A DNA stretch of 64,000 bases from Lytechinus pictus (taxonomy: Eukaryota; Echinodermata; Echinoidea; Temnopleuroida; Toxopneustidae), in the NCBI RefSeq assembly GCF_037042905.1, contig NC_087261.1, positions 20,475,117 to 20,539,116 on the forward strand, in the 5' to 3' direction. Position numbers and translations under genes: made by a program. The notes beneath the pieces are model-generated. The model saw only the letters and a program-made list of their open reading frames with translations. It was not told where the DNA came from and searched no databases. Positions 24,411 through 37,427 of the stretch are shown piece by piece; within the stretch, counting starts at the first letter, position 1, and the number at the start of each line of letters is the position of its first letter.

Positions 24411-26206
24411 ATGGAGAGAAAGTTGGCCCTATCAATCACATAAAAAACCCAAGAACCTTAATCCTTCAATACAATTTAACCGGATACAGGTCAATCTTGA
24501 CATAATTGCAATGAATATACTTACCATTGTGATTAATAACAAAACAAATAGCTATTACGAGGCAAAGCGAAGTGTATGTCGATTTGATCTCATACGTAAA
24601 ACATGATCAGTACACCACTTAACCTACATCCACCGGGGTAACGCTCTCTTATCAGTAACATTAAGTAAAAGTTTAAATCTCGTATTTACATACAGGGTAT
24701 AATCTAAGACTTTCGATCAAGCTCTGCCCATATAACTTAGGATCTTATCTTTTGTGTTTGTATATATTATGGAGGGGCCCCATGTTTTACAGGCACTATG
24801 CTATTGATTCAGTATAATACAAACAAGCAAGAAATACAAATCTGTGAATCAGTTCATGGGATAACATGAACATCGGACATTATCATCAGGAGTTCAGCAA
24901 ATTGGAAAATTGGATGATTTTGACTCCATCTATCAAGATTATCAAGATACATGTATCAAGATTACCACGATTATTTTCCAGTGTTATGTGGCAAAGACAA
25001 AAATAATCAAATTCTTGACTCCGACAAAAAAAAAAGAAGGAGAGATTTTGTGTAGGTTGATGTGTGTGCGTGTGGGTGAAGATGTGTGCATGTGTGTGTG
25101 TGTGTGAGAGAGAGTTTGTATGAGAGGGAGAATGCTTGTATGTATTATCTATGTGGTTACATTATGAAACCTTCGGAGAGGGGGATAGTACCTCCGTCCA
25201 TCGTTTGAATAGTTTTAAGGTGTTCATAAATACTTTAGATGTTGGTCACAATGTTTTTCACATATTACTAGAATTTTCACAACATAAATAAATTATGGCT
25301 CTCTTTCACTTCATTAGTTTTGTAGTTTTCAACAGAATACAAAAAAATCAAGAAAATAAAGTCTTATACGGTAAAAAAAGTCTATGAATAAAAGGTTGTA
25401 CAATGATTTCATCTGAAAAAAGCAATTAAAGGGCATACATGGATATACGGCGTATACAATCGATACCAAAAGAATTATGACACACAACAAAATTATGTCT
25501 TGTGAAAATGGAGAAACCCAACACAAAAGCTTATTCTTCTTGTTGGACTCCTCAAAAGTAATGCAGGTTTACAAGTGGCATCTATGTGTAAATAAGATTT
25601 TGTTTTAAGAATATATCACTATATACCTAGTTAGGGAGTTTCATACCGCGACACAGAACACTTTCAAGAACACTGAAAATATATTGCCAAATTCCCTTCA
25701 TGGCAAAGAGCAGCCAAGATGTCTTTGTCGAAAATTAGTGAATCAAACCAGCATGGAGTTTTGCCCTGGACTCGAGACAAACGACTTATTTGCAATTTTT
25801 CGTCAGCTCCGAAACTTTCGTCAGGACCCCTCACACCTAACCGAATTGCCTGAAATATGCCTTGCGATGGCTGGCGAAAGGCATTTAAAAATCGTTTTCA
25901 GTGGTATGGTAACTGATAGTAAATCACATTTACCCTTCGTGTTTAGGTTGGTACACCTTCTGAACTAACAGCTGCGATTATTCAAATTCGTGCGGAGATT
26001 TTGAACATGTTTAAAATTTTCCCGACGAATTGAAAAATCGTTGGTCATCTGTTTTAATTCGCATCTCTTATTTAGTCTGCGGTAATCGTTCGTTTATCGT
26101 CCGTGTGTTATTGTCGCGCATAGTCCCTCATCGTGCTTCTGCCAAAGTGGACCGATCTCGAAAGAACCCTTAACGAAGCAACACGATGACACAAATATAC
26201 AAGAAC
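24411..26206. other. Intergenic sequence
   Basis: Contains a GT/GA microsatellite (about 25055-25120). From about 25716, a piece of the TTTGTCGAAAATTGGTGAA inverted-repeat family is seen, related to 33360-33480, 37953-38085 and 44966-45415. No exon is recognised. Confidence 0.4.
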
Positions 26207-26214
26207 GCCCGATC

Positions 26215-27389
26215 CAGTGGCGTACCGTGGGTGACGGCATGGGGAGGGGGGACACCAGCAAAATTTTGTAATCACTTAGTGAGCGAAGCGCGCTCAGTTG
26301 CCAGGTATACTGACCTAAAAGATGCAATTTTAAGGACAGTACCATTTTAAGGACAGGATATGTATCTCACTGATCAAATAATGCGAGCGCGAAGCGCGAG
26401 CAATTTTTTTTTTGATATTCTGACATAAAAAAGGGACATTATAAGCAAATTTATGTAAACACGACACGTACTTGTCTCGCTAAACAAACAATGCGAGCGC
26501 ATAGCGCGAGCTGAAATTTTTGTATATATTGACCCCAAACAGGGACATTTTAAGGACTACAGTTTAGGAATCCATTGAGAATATACATATCTCACCATAG
26601 TCATCTAATGCAAGTGCCAAGCGCTTGCTGATTTTGTTAGAATTACATCTAAACACATGAAACACTTTTTGAAGTCATTGTAATCATGATTTTCATACGC
26701 ATCTCAATACTGCTAGCGCGAAGCGCGAGCTGAAAATTTAGGAAATTCAGACCTGAAGAGGGGCATTCTAAGGCGTGTTTGTAGGAATTCACTAAGACCA
26801 TATGTATTTCACTAACCAAATGATACGAGCGCGAAGCGCGAGCTGAAATTTTTTGATATTCAGATCAGAAAAAGAGACATTTTAAGGACTGATTTTAGGA
26901 ATTCATGAAGAGCAGACATATCTCACCAATCAACTAATGCAAACGTAAGCACGGACAGGAAATGTTTTATATTAAGACCTTAAAATGGGGGCAATCACTT
27001 TAAGTAGTCATGAAAAAGAAGCATATGTCACTACATAAAACAATAATAACTCGAAGGCAAGAATTGACTTGAAAACGGGAGGTTTTAGTACAACAGGATT
27101 ATATATCTCGTTAAACAGACAATGCGAGCACAAGGAACAATAAAGACATAGGCCCTGAGCAAATTATGTTTCACAAAGTTGTGAAAATAAATGTTTCTTT
27201 TGTAATATAACATAACATGATCATAATAATATACAATATAATATAACATTATAATGAACAATAATTATTCTATACCACTAACATTTCTCTTCCTTTCTCC
27301 CCCTTCTCCTTTTCTCCGCTTTTTTGTGCCAGCCAAAGGGGGGGGGGGGGGCACGTGCCTATACCATGCCCCCCGTAGTTACGCCACTG
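26215..27389. mobile_element. hAT-like non-autonomous element, copy 1 (1175 bp)
   Basis: It starts CAGTGGCGTACCG and ends TACGCCACTG, with a perfect 8-bp direct duplication GCCCGATC at 26207-26214 and 27390-27397. Terminal CAGTGGCGTA plus an 8-bp duplication is typical of hAT-superfamily elements. The interior is about six diverged units of roughly 110 bp, each centred on the palindrome GCGAGCGCGAAGCGCGAGC (clear at 26383, 26493, 26713 and 26826). A G run precedes the right end. There is no transposase. Confidence 0.9.
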
Positions 27390-27397
27390 GCCCGATC

Positions 27398-28270
27398 TAT
27401 TCCCTCGTCTTCGTTTCTAATCGCACGCCATATCAAACCTTTGTTCACTGATGGTTCGTCTTATTGGGTTATATCAACCCTTCGCTCGCCTTCGGCTGCA
27501 ATTTGCTCAAAGAGGTGAACCGACAAATCGATATCCTTCGCACGTCATATTTATCCTTCGCTTACCGTTTGTTGATAAATTTGACAACAGTTACTGATCG
27601 CATGATTTGACGGAAATTTATTTGAATTCGTTGAATTTGCGTGCATTTCGTACATTTGTCCCATTCGTCACCCTCTGGCCGCCTCCATTCGGTCAGGTAT
27701 GAAGGGGCTTTTATTCCATGCTCTAGCGATGCGTCTTTTCATCTCAGCTTCTGACTGGCATTGGTGATGTCATAGTGACGTAAGGAAAGGACTACTCGTT
27801 TATGTACATGGCCTATGGGAAAGTTGTCCTTACATCTCGTCATACCCACTTGCCAATTTGAAATAATATGGTTTTAGGGATCTAACTTTTAAAATAACTT
27901 TCCTAGTGCTTATCCGATTTCTTTCAAACTTTCACCATTCTGTTTAACCTATTCCTCTTTTACACAACATTTAATAACCAAGGCTGGATTCCCCTTTAAT
28001 ATCATACGTTCCAGCCCTCATCCAAACTGTATTTACGAAGAAATATAACGCCTAAATTCTTGTAATTTTATTGTCGAACTTGACCCTACAGACCCCTGTA
28101 AGCAAATAAAATCAAATAAATAATATGAGTCGTAATCTACATGTATATGGCATCAATAATTGAGTATTCCCTAAACTTGCCAAGGTCAAATATCGCAAGT
28201 TTAATCACTATCTCATCCCTTGTTATCATGGTCATAGAAAGAGGAGTGGGGGTAATAAAAAGGGGCAATC
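27398..28270. other. Intergenic sequence
   Basis: Holds one arm of a foldback-type MITE (about 27750-28000, ending GGCTGGATTCCCCTTTAA). No protein-coding exon is recognised. Confidence 0.4.
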
Positions 28271-28432
28271 GAAACGGTTCCTTTACACATCAAGGCGCCA
28301 TGGGCATGATGGGTAGAAGACATGCGCAGTCATTCGCTATTGACAACGGTGCAAAGCCCTCGAATATTACTATTGTTTTAGATGTGGATGCAGAGCAGTA
28401 GCATTCAACTCTCTGACTCCTTTTCCTTTCGG
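28270..28432 (+). promoter_or_regulatory. Candidate 5' UTR exon / promoter of gene A
   Basis: A locally GC-richer, non-repetitive stretch ends in the strong donor TTTCG|GTGAGT at 28433. Gene A's first coding exon is preceded by a good acceptor (31917), so at least one upstream non-coding exon is expected, and this is the best-looking candidate nearby. There is no TATA box and no homology to support it. It is a guess from splice-signal logic. Confidence 0.22.
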
Positions 28433-28439
28433 TGAGTAA

Positions 28440-30600
28440 TATCTTATTTCATCTACTTAATAATTTTCGTTCGGATCTCCTTAAAAATGAAAAGTATTTG
28501 AAACTGCACGATAACTTTTTAATTCTGACGCGTATTTCGTTTTCCTTATCGTATCATTTAAGTGGAAAAACTCTTCCCGAAAATGACATTTGAAGAGCTC
28601 ACTTGCAAAAGGGGCTAGGTCCATTTTTCATCAAATTTGATTTTTATGTCTCAATGTATATAGATTTTTAGTAGCTCTATAAGATGATACTAAATAAAAA
28701 ATGAAATTCCTATTTAAAAGTAAACTAAAATGGCAAAGAAAATCACTTTTTTTCAAAAGGGGTTAGTGTTTGTGACGATTATGTTTACTCGGGAGCAACT
28801 TTCAATACTGATAACAGTTTTTAAAAAGCCATAAATAAACAGGTCTCTCAAGCTAGAAGAACGTTATATTCCAAAAATCCTACCCCTTCTCACCCCGATA
28901 GACGTAAGCTATTTGAGCATTAATTTTGGTAATGCCTTTTTCTGCTAATACAATAGTGAAATTTGCGGTTTTGAAGATCTCGCTCAATTTGAAGCTTTTT
29001 TGTAGATCTACTTGGTCCAGCACATATAAAAAATCCAAATAGCACACTTGCTCCAACAAAAGTGCTGATACAGTAGTTTGAAAACAAGCACATAAACCCC
29101 AATTTTTTCCCCCTATGAGCTTGCACATTTTGGTGAAAATGACATGGGTTTTGAATAAAGTGCGGCATTTATTGCACTTTTCAAGTTTGTTATTGAAATT
29201 TCACATTTTTGAGATTGGGTTTTTGTTATCTTTCACACCATTTTTTAAAGAACTGACAGTGTTGTTAGACTTAACAGACCAAACACATAGAAATATAAAT
29301 AGATTCTCCATCATAAGGATACAGTTATCAACTATATTGCGAAATTCGATGAAATTTTCATGGATTTTGACTGAGTAATAAAGGTTTTAACTCATTGTAG
29401 TGATCTCGTAAGGTCTAAAAATGCCAAATTCTTTTGAATGCGCAATTCTTAGAAATATCCATTTCGGTGAAGTTTGAAGCTCTATAGCAAAAAATCAAGC
29501 ACATGGACCCATGTCAGTTTTTTGCGTATTTGGAATATCAGGTGCTAAAGTATCTATGTGCAAGGATTGGTGAAAATGACATGGACTTCACTTTAACTGT
29601 GGATGTGGAACGTCGTTAAATGACACTTATAAACAAGAATCCCTTTGTGGGTTAGAAGGAAATTCTCAGTATTTGAATTACCAAAGTTTCAAACAGACGC
29701 TTCATGTTGAAAATAAGTCTTACCATATGAGTGAGCCAGAGGTGAAAATGTTGTGCAGATTTCGTTGTGTTAATCACAAATTACCAATTATTTCTGGAAG
29801 ATGAAATGTAATTCCAAGAAATGAAATATTTTGTATTGCAATGAGGGTAAAATTTGTGATGAATATGACTATCTTTTCCAGTGCAACCACTTCTACGGCC
29901 AACGAAACAATTACCAAAATTGCGAAAAGAAACACATTCTTCCTCTACCAAAATATGGCATGCCAATCCAATTCAATGCATTGGTATCACAAATTCTTCC
30001 CTTCCGCATTCTCTTTTACTATCTTTTATTCCAATTTTGAACATTCTGCAATGGACTACAATCATTACAAATATTAAAAAAATTACTTTGATGATATTAT
30101 TTTGAATTGATATTACCGTCCAAAAGTATTATTAGTATTATTGATGTACTTTTTCATGATTTGTATAACACTATTTTGATATGTATAAGTATTATTGTAG
30201 TTATGATTTTTTTTAATGTAAAATCTCTGTACAATTCAAATTCAGCTCATGCTGCGAACAGTCTTGAAATAAAATTCCATTATTATTATAATTTAAGCAA
30301 GTTTTGTAATTATATAATGGTGATGTGGTGATATTTGAAAGTTAAACAAATCCTAACAGGTGGTGAATGGAAGAAGACTGATTCAATATGCACTATTTTT
30401 AAAGAAAGATAATTACTTTCTACCTTTGAATTGTTGAAAATAAAAAATGCGTTCCCGAATCTCTGGCTTGACAAATTACGTAATAGTGCACGAAATGTAA
30501 ATAGCATGTCATCGTAATCCAGCACTATTGAAATATCAACAGGTGACTGTATAGAAATCAATGGCATGAAAGCCAGACATTTTTATCATTTGATGATCGA
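28440..30600. other. AT-rich region without recognised features
   Basis: Several 60-87-codon open frames on both strands overlap each other here. None shows a domain, splice context or codon bias. The region may be the 5' part of a decayed retroelement whose recognisable end begins at about 30640, but this is not demonstrated. Confidence 0.35.
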
Positions 30601-30639
30601 AAAGGGGAAAAGAGACCTAAAACCTCCCCTGTATTAATT

Positions 30640-31300
30640 TTTGGAACGATTTCTTTAGCTTGCCTCTTGAATTTAATTGGAAACGATTATTGGAGTTTAA
30701 ACTTGATTTTATAAACGACAACACGATTAAACTATTTAATTTTTAATTAATTCATAGAATACTACCAAGTAAAGACAATCTTTGCAAATGGAAAATTTAA
30801 AATGATATTTTATGTAATATTTGTAAAGTTCCAAAAACCAGTATTCATATTCTTTTTACCTGTCAAGTGGTAACAGTATTTTGGAAAATTGTTTTTAAAT
30901 TAATAAATGCTTTGTTCGATGTAAAGATTGTTTTGAACGAAAAAATTATCGTGATAGGTCATGAAATAGAAAAAAACAGAAATGAATGTGGTTATCCTTA
31001 TTTTAATTTTTTTTACAATTTGTAATCTATAGGAATTATATTAGAAAATGTTTTGGAAACGACAAGCATATGACGCATGCTTTTTATTTTATGAAAGATC
31101 TAAAGGTAGAAATTTCGAAATTATTTAAGAAGAAAATGTAATCAGAAGAAACTTGATTTAAAACAGGTCTCAAAGGTTCTTTAAATCCTTAAGTTCCTGT
31201 TTCGTTATTTTATCTATGTATATTTTTGTATGTGAATTTTGTAAAAACGATTGTAAATATCATATGAACAAATAAAGTCCCTCTTATGAGGATTAAAGAG
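30640..31300 (+). pseudogene. Decayed LINE (non-LTR retrotransposon) 3' end
   Basis: One frame, broken by several stops, reads LIHRILPSKDNLCKWKI, then CNICKVPKTSIHILFTC, then VFWKIVFKLINALF. This is the layout of the C-terminal end of LINE reverse-transcriptase proteins, with a C-x2-C-x7-H-x4-C zinc-knuckle-like motif and the downstream FW. After the last stop come an AT-rich tail, AATAAA near 31270 and a poly-A-like end at about 31303-31312. It is non-functional. Confidence 0.65.
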
Positions 31301-31312
31301 AAAAAAAAATAA

Positions 31313-31917
31313 TGGTGATATGTATATTTTTGCTCATAACGGTCTGTTTTCTTTTTCAGGATGAGCCTGTAATTTTGTAGGAATTATTATGTTCCTTCCT
31401 ATTCTTCCTGTTCCTACCCATTCCCCCTTTTGCACCTTTTCCCCTCATCACTTTTCTTCTACAGTATATCCCTTCAAATGTCTCTTCTTGTATACATTTA
31501 CATACTTCTTCGTGTTTTGGTTTCTTTTTGCTTTCGTGATTTTATGTCACTCAATTTTGTTCCTTTAATGTAATTTTGTACATCTTGCTTTTTAATGTAC
31601 TTTCAGATTGCTCGTTTGAATATGTATTATTCAAACACTGTTATCATGGTTATCTTATATGTTCCACTGTATTTTTTATAGACTCCAATCCCTCAAATGT
31701 GCTGTTGAGTAAATAAATTATAAAATAATAAACTTTAAAACGTCGCCTTTTCACGTGACACGAGTCACCTGGGTTTTTATTTAAACATCGTGCATTTTTT
31801 TCACTGTTCGAATCTAACTATTGTTCACCATGACTACTGCATCATCATTATTATCGCTTCTCATTTTTCCTCCCCTTTCACTATTCTCCCATACTGTTTT
31901 TCTTATTCTTATCCAAG
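31313..31917. other. Upstream region of gene A first coding exon
   Basis: AT- and pyrimidine-rich. The last 60 bases form a strong polypyrimidine tract ending ATCCAAG (acceptor AG at 31916-31917). Nothing coding is seen. Confidence 0.5.
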
Positions 31918-31939
31918 GTGAATTCCGGGCTAAGCAAAA

Positions 31940-32315
31940 ATGGAGCAGAGGTTCTACAACAGCCCCGTTGCGTTTTGTATCCTTCTCGGGACAACCTTCT
32001 TCATCTACGTCGGATGCATAGGTCCATACAGCACTGGCACCGTCACGACCCTTCAACGGCAGTTTCTCTTCAAGAGCGCCGAAATTGGCGTCCTTATCTC
32101 GGTCAATGACATCGTTGCGATGGTGACGGTCACGCTGACGGCTTATTTTGGCGCCAGTCGTCACCGTCCACGTATTATGGGATGGTTCACGTTCATATTC
32201 GCGGTGGGTTGTGTCGTCAGCACCATACCGCAGTGGGTTGGGGAGAGTGCGTTCCAGAATCTCACCGCGAACGCCAATTCAACCGGCAGAGGCGACTTCA
32301 TGTGTGACGTCACCA
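31940..32315 (+). CDS. Gene A exon 1: TM1-TM3
   Basis: 125 codons plus one base, with donor CACCA|GTGAGT. It encodes TM1 (about 10-35), TM2 (about 48-70), TM3 (about 80-100) and the start of an outer loop with N-glycosylation sequons NLT and NST. The upstream acceptor puts about 22 bases of 5' UTR in this exon. The open frame running on into the intron to 32525 is read-through. Confidence 0.9.
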
Positions 32316-35300
32316 GTGAGTTCTATCGGGATCCACGCATCCCTTCTAAAGTTGAGCTTAAAGGACGGGTAGTTCAGGTCGATATAAACATTGTTTCAAC
32401 AAATAATATAACATTAGACACCAACAGATCACTGAAAATTCCATATGAAATGGATGAAAAATTAGAAAGCTATGATATGTTACAATTTAACAATCACATT
32501 ATTTTGAATTATTTATCGAAAGTCTGAAACCCATTAAAAAACCGGACATGGCTGCATGTCTACTGGCGAGGTTTTAAAAACATGTTAACGTGGTTTAAGT
32601 AAATTTTGGCGGTGTCTACTCGTTCTTTCCTTTAGGAAGTTTTGAGGAATATATAGACACTTTTTCTTATTTGTGTCTCAACAAATATGTTGCTGGATGT
32701 TAAAATGTAATGCAAATTTAATCATTAAGTTTGTAACAGTTAGACATAACAATAACACAATACTACATCGAGGAGAGGGGGGGGGGGAGGGGGATGTGAA
32801 TACGTAATACCTTACCTTTTATTAGCTTCACTTTCGAAGCGCACCGTACCGTAATTGAACAACTACAAAGTTGTAACGTCATATTTACCAACGTAATTTA
32901 TTTCTTTCTCTCTTGGAATTCTTTATCAACAGAAGTTCCAGACGATAAATGTTCAGAAAAGGAAAAGGAGGAGTCAGGAGCTCAACACATGAAAGCCCTT
33001 TGGTTGTACCTCGGTCAAGCATTGTTTGGACTAGCTTCTTCAGGATATCTATCCTTGGGAATTAGCTATCTTGACGATGGTGTACCAAGAAAGAAGGCTC
33101 CTTTATATTTTGGTGGGTGTCTATCTTTATTTGTTTTAATAATATTCACCGCGGAGCCTCCTCCATTTCAAAATCGTGGCCCAACGGCAACCGCTTATTA
33201 CAGATAAACAAACCATGCATACGACTAGCAGTTACCCTTGCAATGGTTGATCGGTAACGTGGGGTCCACATATTAGCAAGTTTTCGCAATCGATTCCAGG
33301 ACGGATTCTACAACATAAAAATCTATTGAATATGCCTGTCAAATCACAATAATCAGCTGAGGGGTCTTTGTCGAAAATTGTTGAACCGGAACATCTGACC
33401 GTCGTAAGATTTTGAGCTGACAAAATATTGGATTGTCGTTTGTCCAGAGTCACTGACGACACTGCTGTTTTGATTCACCGATTTTGGACAAAGGCTGCTT
33501 TGTCATGAAGGGCTTTTGTCAATAGATTGTCTACGTCCCAGAAAAAGTCTGCGTAGCGGTTGCGAATACTCCCTATGGTCTCGATTGATAATGTAATGTG
33601 GTTAATTTATTTTCATCTTGTTTTATGTCAGCTGGCATTTTCATCGTTTCATCTTTGGGGTCTTTCGTGGCCTTTGGTCTGAGTGCCTTCAGTCTGTCCC
33701 TGCATACGGATTTCTATAAGATCAACGTCGATGATCTCGGTTACGATGACAGAGATCCAAGGTGGATTGGGGCATGGTGGCTTGGCTATCTGGTCTATGC
33801 TGGACTGTTTATTCTTCTCGCCTTACCATACTTCCTATTCCCTAAGGTTCGTTCTAACTGGTTCGTTCATTAGAATTCGTTGTAAAGACAAACAAACGAA
33901 CAGAAACATTATTGAAAATGTGTTTTTTGTTTTTATTGTTTTTGTCTTTTTTATTTAGTTAGACAAATAATTTACATAAGGGGGAAAACTCTTTGTATTG
34001 ACTAATGAAATCGTTTCGAATTAAGTAAAGCAGAACAACTGTCCTTCAAGTTTCCAATGCGCGCTTCAGATCATGAAATTAGGTCTATTCGATTGCAAGA
34101 GTTTCTATAATGTACTAAATATAATATGAATAAAAAGTGTTACTAGGCTTGAACAGATTCAGACATGCAATACAGAGGAAACTTTCCATGTCTGACTCGT
34201 TCCTTACATTAAAATCTAACATATTTATAAAGGTGAACTATTACTAGTTTAGTAAAGCGATAGTTATCTGATCACGCAGCCATTTTCTTTCTGCTGTCGA
34301 TCTCCTCAGTGTGGGCGAACCCTCTACACTGTAAAAAAATATTGTGTAAATCTTTACCTCCACGAGGGTAATTATGTGTCCAACTAATTTGGTGCAGTAT
34401 TTTACCCAATACAGGAAACAAATTGTACAGTAAGGTTACAAAATAAGCAGCGATTACTTTAAAATAGGCAATATTTTCATCACACCGGATTAATAAAAAT
34501 GCCCAAAACAAAATAATGTGGAGCACTTTTACCCTATATCTTTATTTTATTTTAGAGTGTACCAACTACTGGGAATTATTATGCGTACCCATGCAGTCCT
34601 CTACTTACGAGGAATACAGAATGAGTTACAGATGAAAACAAATTTTAATGCATTGTGTTATCATTTGTCTTCCGATGAATAGAAGTGGCCGCTTCAGTTG
34701 AAAGAGGATGAAATTGAGCTTGAAACAAAGCCGGAAACAAATGATCGTAAGAGCGTTTCTGCAGATCAGGAGTGCCAAACGACAATCAGTGGCGATGTAG
34801 ACGAATTCGGGGTCGTTGTTCAAAATGCAGTCCAAGCACCGGGACCTCAGCTGAACGGCGTGTCAGAGAAGCCGAACGGTCATGATAAGAGGAATGGGGT
34901 GGGCAACGGTTATAACAAGATCGACAACGAAGCAGACGATGTTAATGGTGAGGAAGAGATCACTGGTGACAATGAAGAGAAGGGGAATATCCTGAGTTTT
35001 GCTTCCGTTACAGGTTTGTTCCATTTTCTTTTATATCGTTTTTCCTTGTTTTGACCAGCCCATCTTATCTATCTGTCCAAGTCTTTCCTCGATCAATATG
35101 ATGTTAGGTTTTGAAGAAAAAAAATAGTGTGGAAAAACACATAAAGCGCACATTTATTCCTTGACTTTGACAACCCTTCCCAGCATCAAGTATTATCGAT
35201 AAATATTATTTTGGATATATATTTCAATGACCAAAAACATTGTCAATGTCTTGATCATCATATCCTTCATCATCACCACCATTTAAAAGAACAGCCATTA

Positions 35301-37374
35301 TATTGAATTTTAGGACACCATACTATACACTTGCGTTGTTTGACCATTATTTTGAATTCAAATGTATGTGATGCAGGCTACCTCTCGGCAATCCGACGCT
35401 TACTCTTGAACTTCACGTTCATGGCTCTTATAATGGGATCAACCTGCTCTTCCGCAAACCTCAGCGGTTACTACACGTTCATCGGTCGTTATCTTCAGAC
35501 TGCATATGACGTCACCCCTGCAGATGTCTCCATTATATTATGTAAGTTGTGTTATTAACCACTTTGACTTCTGAATTATGTAATTCCCGCAGACTTTGTA
35601 CAGGGACAAACCGGTTTACGTACGCAACAGGTTAAGATATGTTCATGTTTATAAAAACCCTATGGAGCTCATTCTGAAGATTTCCGGTGTATTTGAGAAA
35701 ATGGAGACGACCCAATTAACACATTTATACAGCACAGTGTGTATGTTTAGAAAATGAAAAACATTGTTTCATAATGATTTGATTATCGATTTTTTAAAAA
35801 TAGAATAATATTATTTTTCCTTTGTGAGATTCTTTTCCATCGATATTACTCAGATAAGTACACTTATTTTCATTTTTAATTAATTATTGTTATAAATTTG
35901 TAAGTTAATTACAAATGAAAAGAAATGAATTGAATTTTACACCTTCATCTTAATCTATTAAATAATGGTGAATCAAAAGATGTTACACCTTTAATCAAAT
36001 TGAATGTTGACAGTTACCTTGTTCCTGTTTTATCTTAACTTTTCATGATTTCAGCTGCCGTGTCCACTCCAACCTCAGCCCTTGGCATAATGTTTTCTAG
36101 TCTGTTAATCAACAGAATGAACTTGAAGTTAAGAGGTCTACTGAATTTGGCGGCAATATGCAAGGGTATCGCAGTAGCCTTCGTCTTGGGAAATTTTGCC
36201 GTTTTCTGCAGCAAGGCTCTGATAGCAGGTGTGACCGCACCCTACCCCGGTAGCAATGAAATCAGGTAAGAGCTTGGTGAATTCGAAACTTCACTGTGAA
36301 ACCAAAGAGGCAAATCGTATAGGAAGACCGAAATGCGTGATTAGTTGTGATTAAGTCATATCCAGTTGAAGCGATAGGATTATGTCTTGCCGAGGATTGA
36401 CTTTGTCTACATCAAAATAATTTTTCCGCTTAGTTTAATTCTTTAAATCTTGCTTTCGGTAAAAAAATAAATAAATAAATAAAATACCACATAGTTGACT
36501 TCTTCATGGGTAAAATTAATACGGTGTTTTTATGGTGTATATTTCAGTTAACATTGAAGATCACACTAAAGCGGAAAATCTTTGGATGTATACCAAGGTA
36601 AACATAATTAGGTCACACTCTGTATACCCGGCCTCGTGGGCCATCGGCCACGTGGGCCCTCAGAAAGCATCTAGGGCTGGGGCCGTTTCATAATGCTGTT
36701 CGTAAGTTAAGAGTGACTTTATATAAGAACGACTTGTGATCCTTATTTTTGTGGTAAATGATATTTCACACACAAAAATTTCATTTGTGATTATTTAGCG
36801 CGTAAGTCGTTGCCAGTCGTTCTTAAAGCCGCTCTTAACTTACGAAGAGTTTTATCAAACACCCAACTAAAAGCATTCCCCATCTCATTACAGCTTGGAA
36901 ACGGCTCCTACTTGTATGGCTAATTGTGAGTGTGAGAAAGGTGTTTATACTCCAGTTTGTGGATCTGACGGCCTTACCTACGTCACACCTTGTCACGCGG
37001 GTTGTACCGGGATTCGTGAGAATGATAATGGAGAGGTGAGCCCATTGCTAGCCTACGGATAATTTCTATTTATAGTGGCTTTCAAATAAAAGTAGATCTT
37101 AAATAGGTCTTTATAATAATAGCTGGATTTATATGGCGCTTTTTTGCCAGAAGATACAAATCACAGCTGTTATTATCTATGCTTTAACTCGAGCTACCAC
37201 CTTTATCAGTGGCGCTCAGTTTATTGGCAAGGAATTAATCCTACCGGTACTGATTTACCTCACCTGGGTATAGAGTGTGGATAACTTTATTGCTGGAGGT
37301 AATTATGCCCAGGATAAGATTTCTCTTGAGACACATAAACTCAACAATAACACACACACCCACACAAACACACC

Positions 37375-37427
<53 letters not shown>

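Noticed and set aside
26215-27389. CRISPR-like array of regularly spaced palindromes
   Set aside because: Spacing is loose (about 105-120 bp), units are diverged along their whole length, the palindrome lies in a hAT-type element with target duplications, and the host is eukaryotic.
28141-28401. 86-codon open frame upstream of gene A
   Set aside because: No domain. The downstream donor suggests at most a 5' UTR exon. The frame stops before that donor and could not join gene A's coding sequence.
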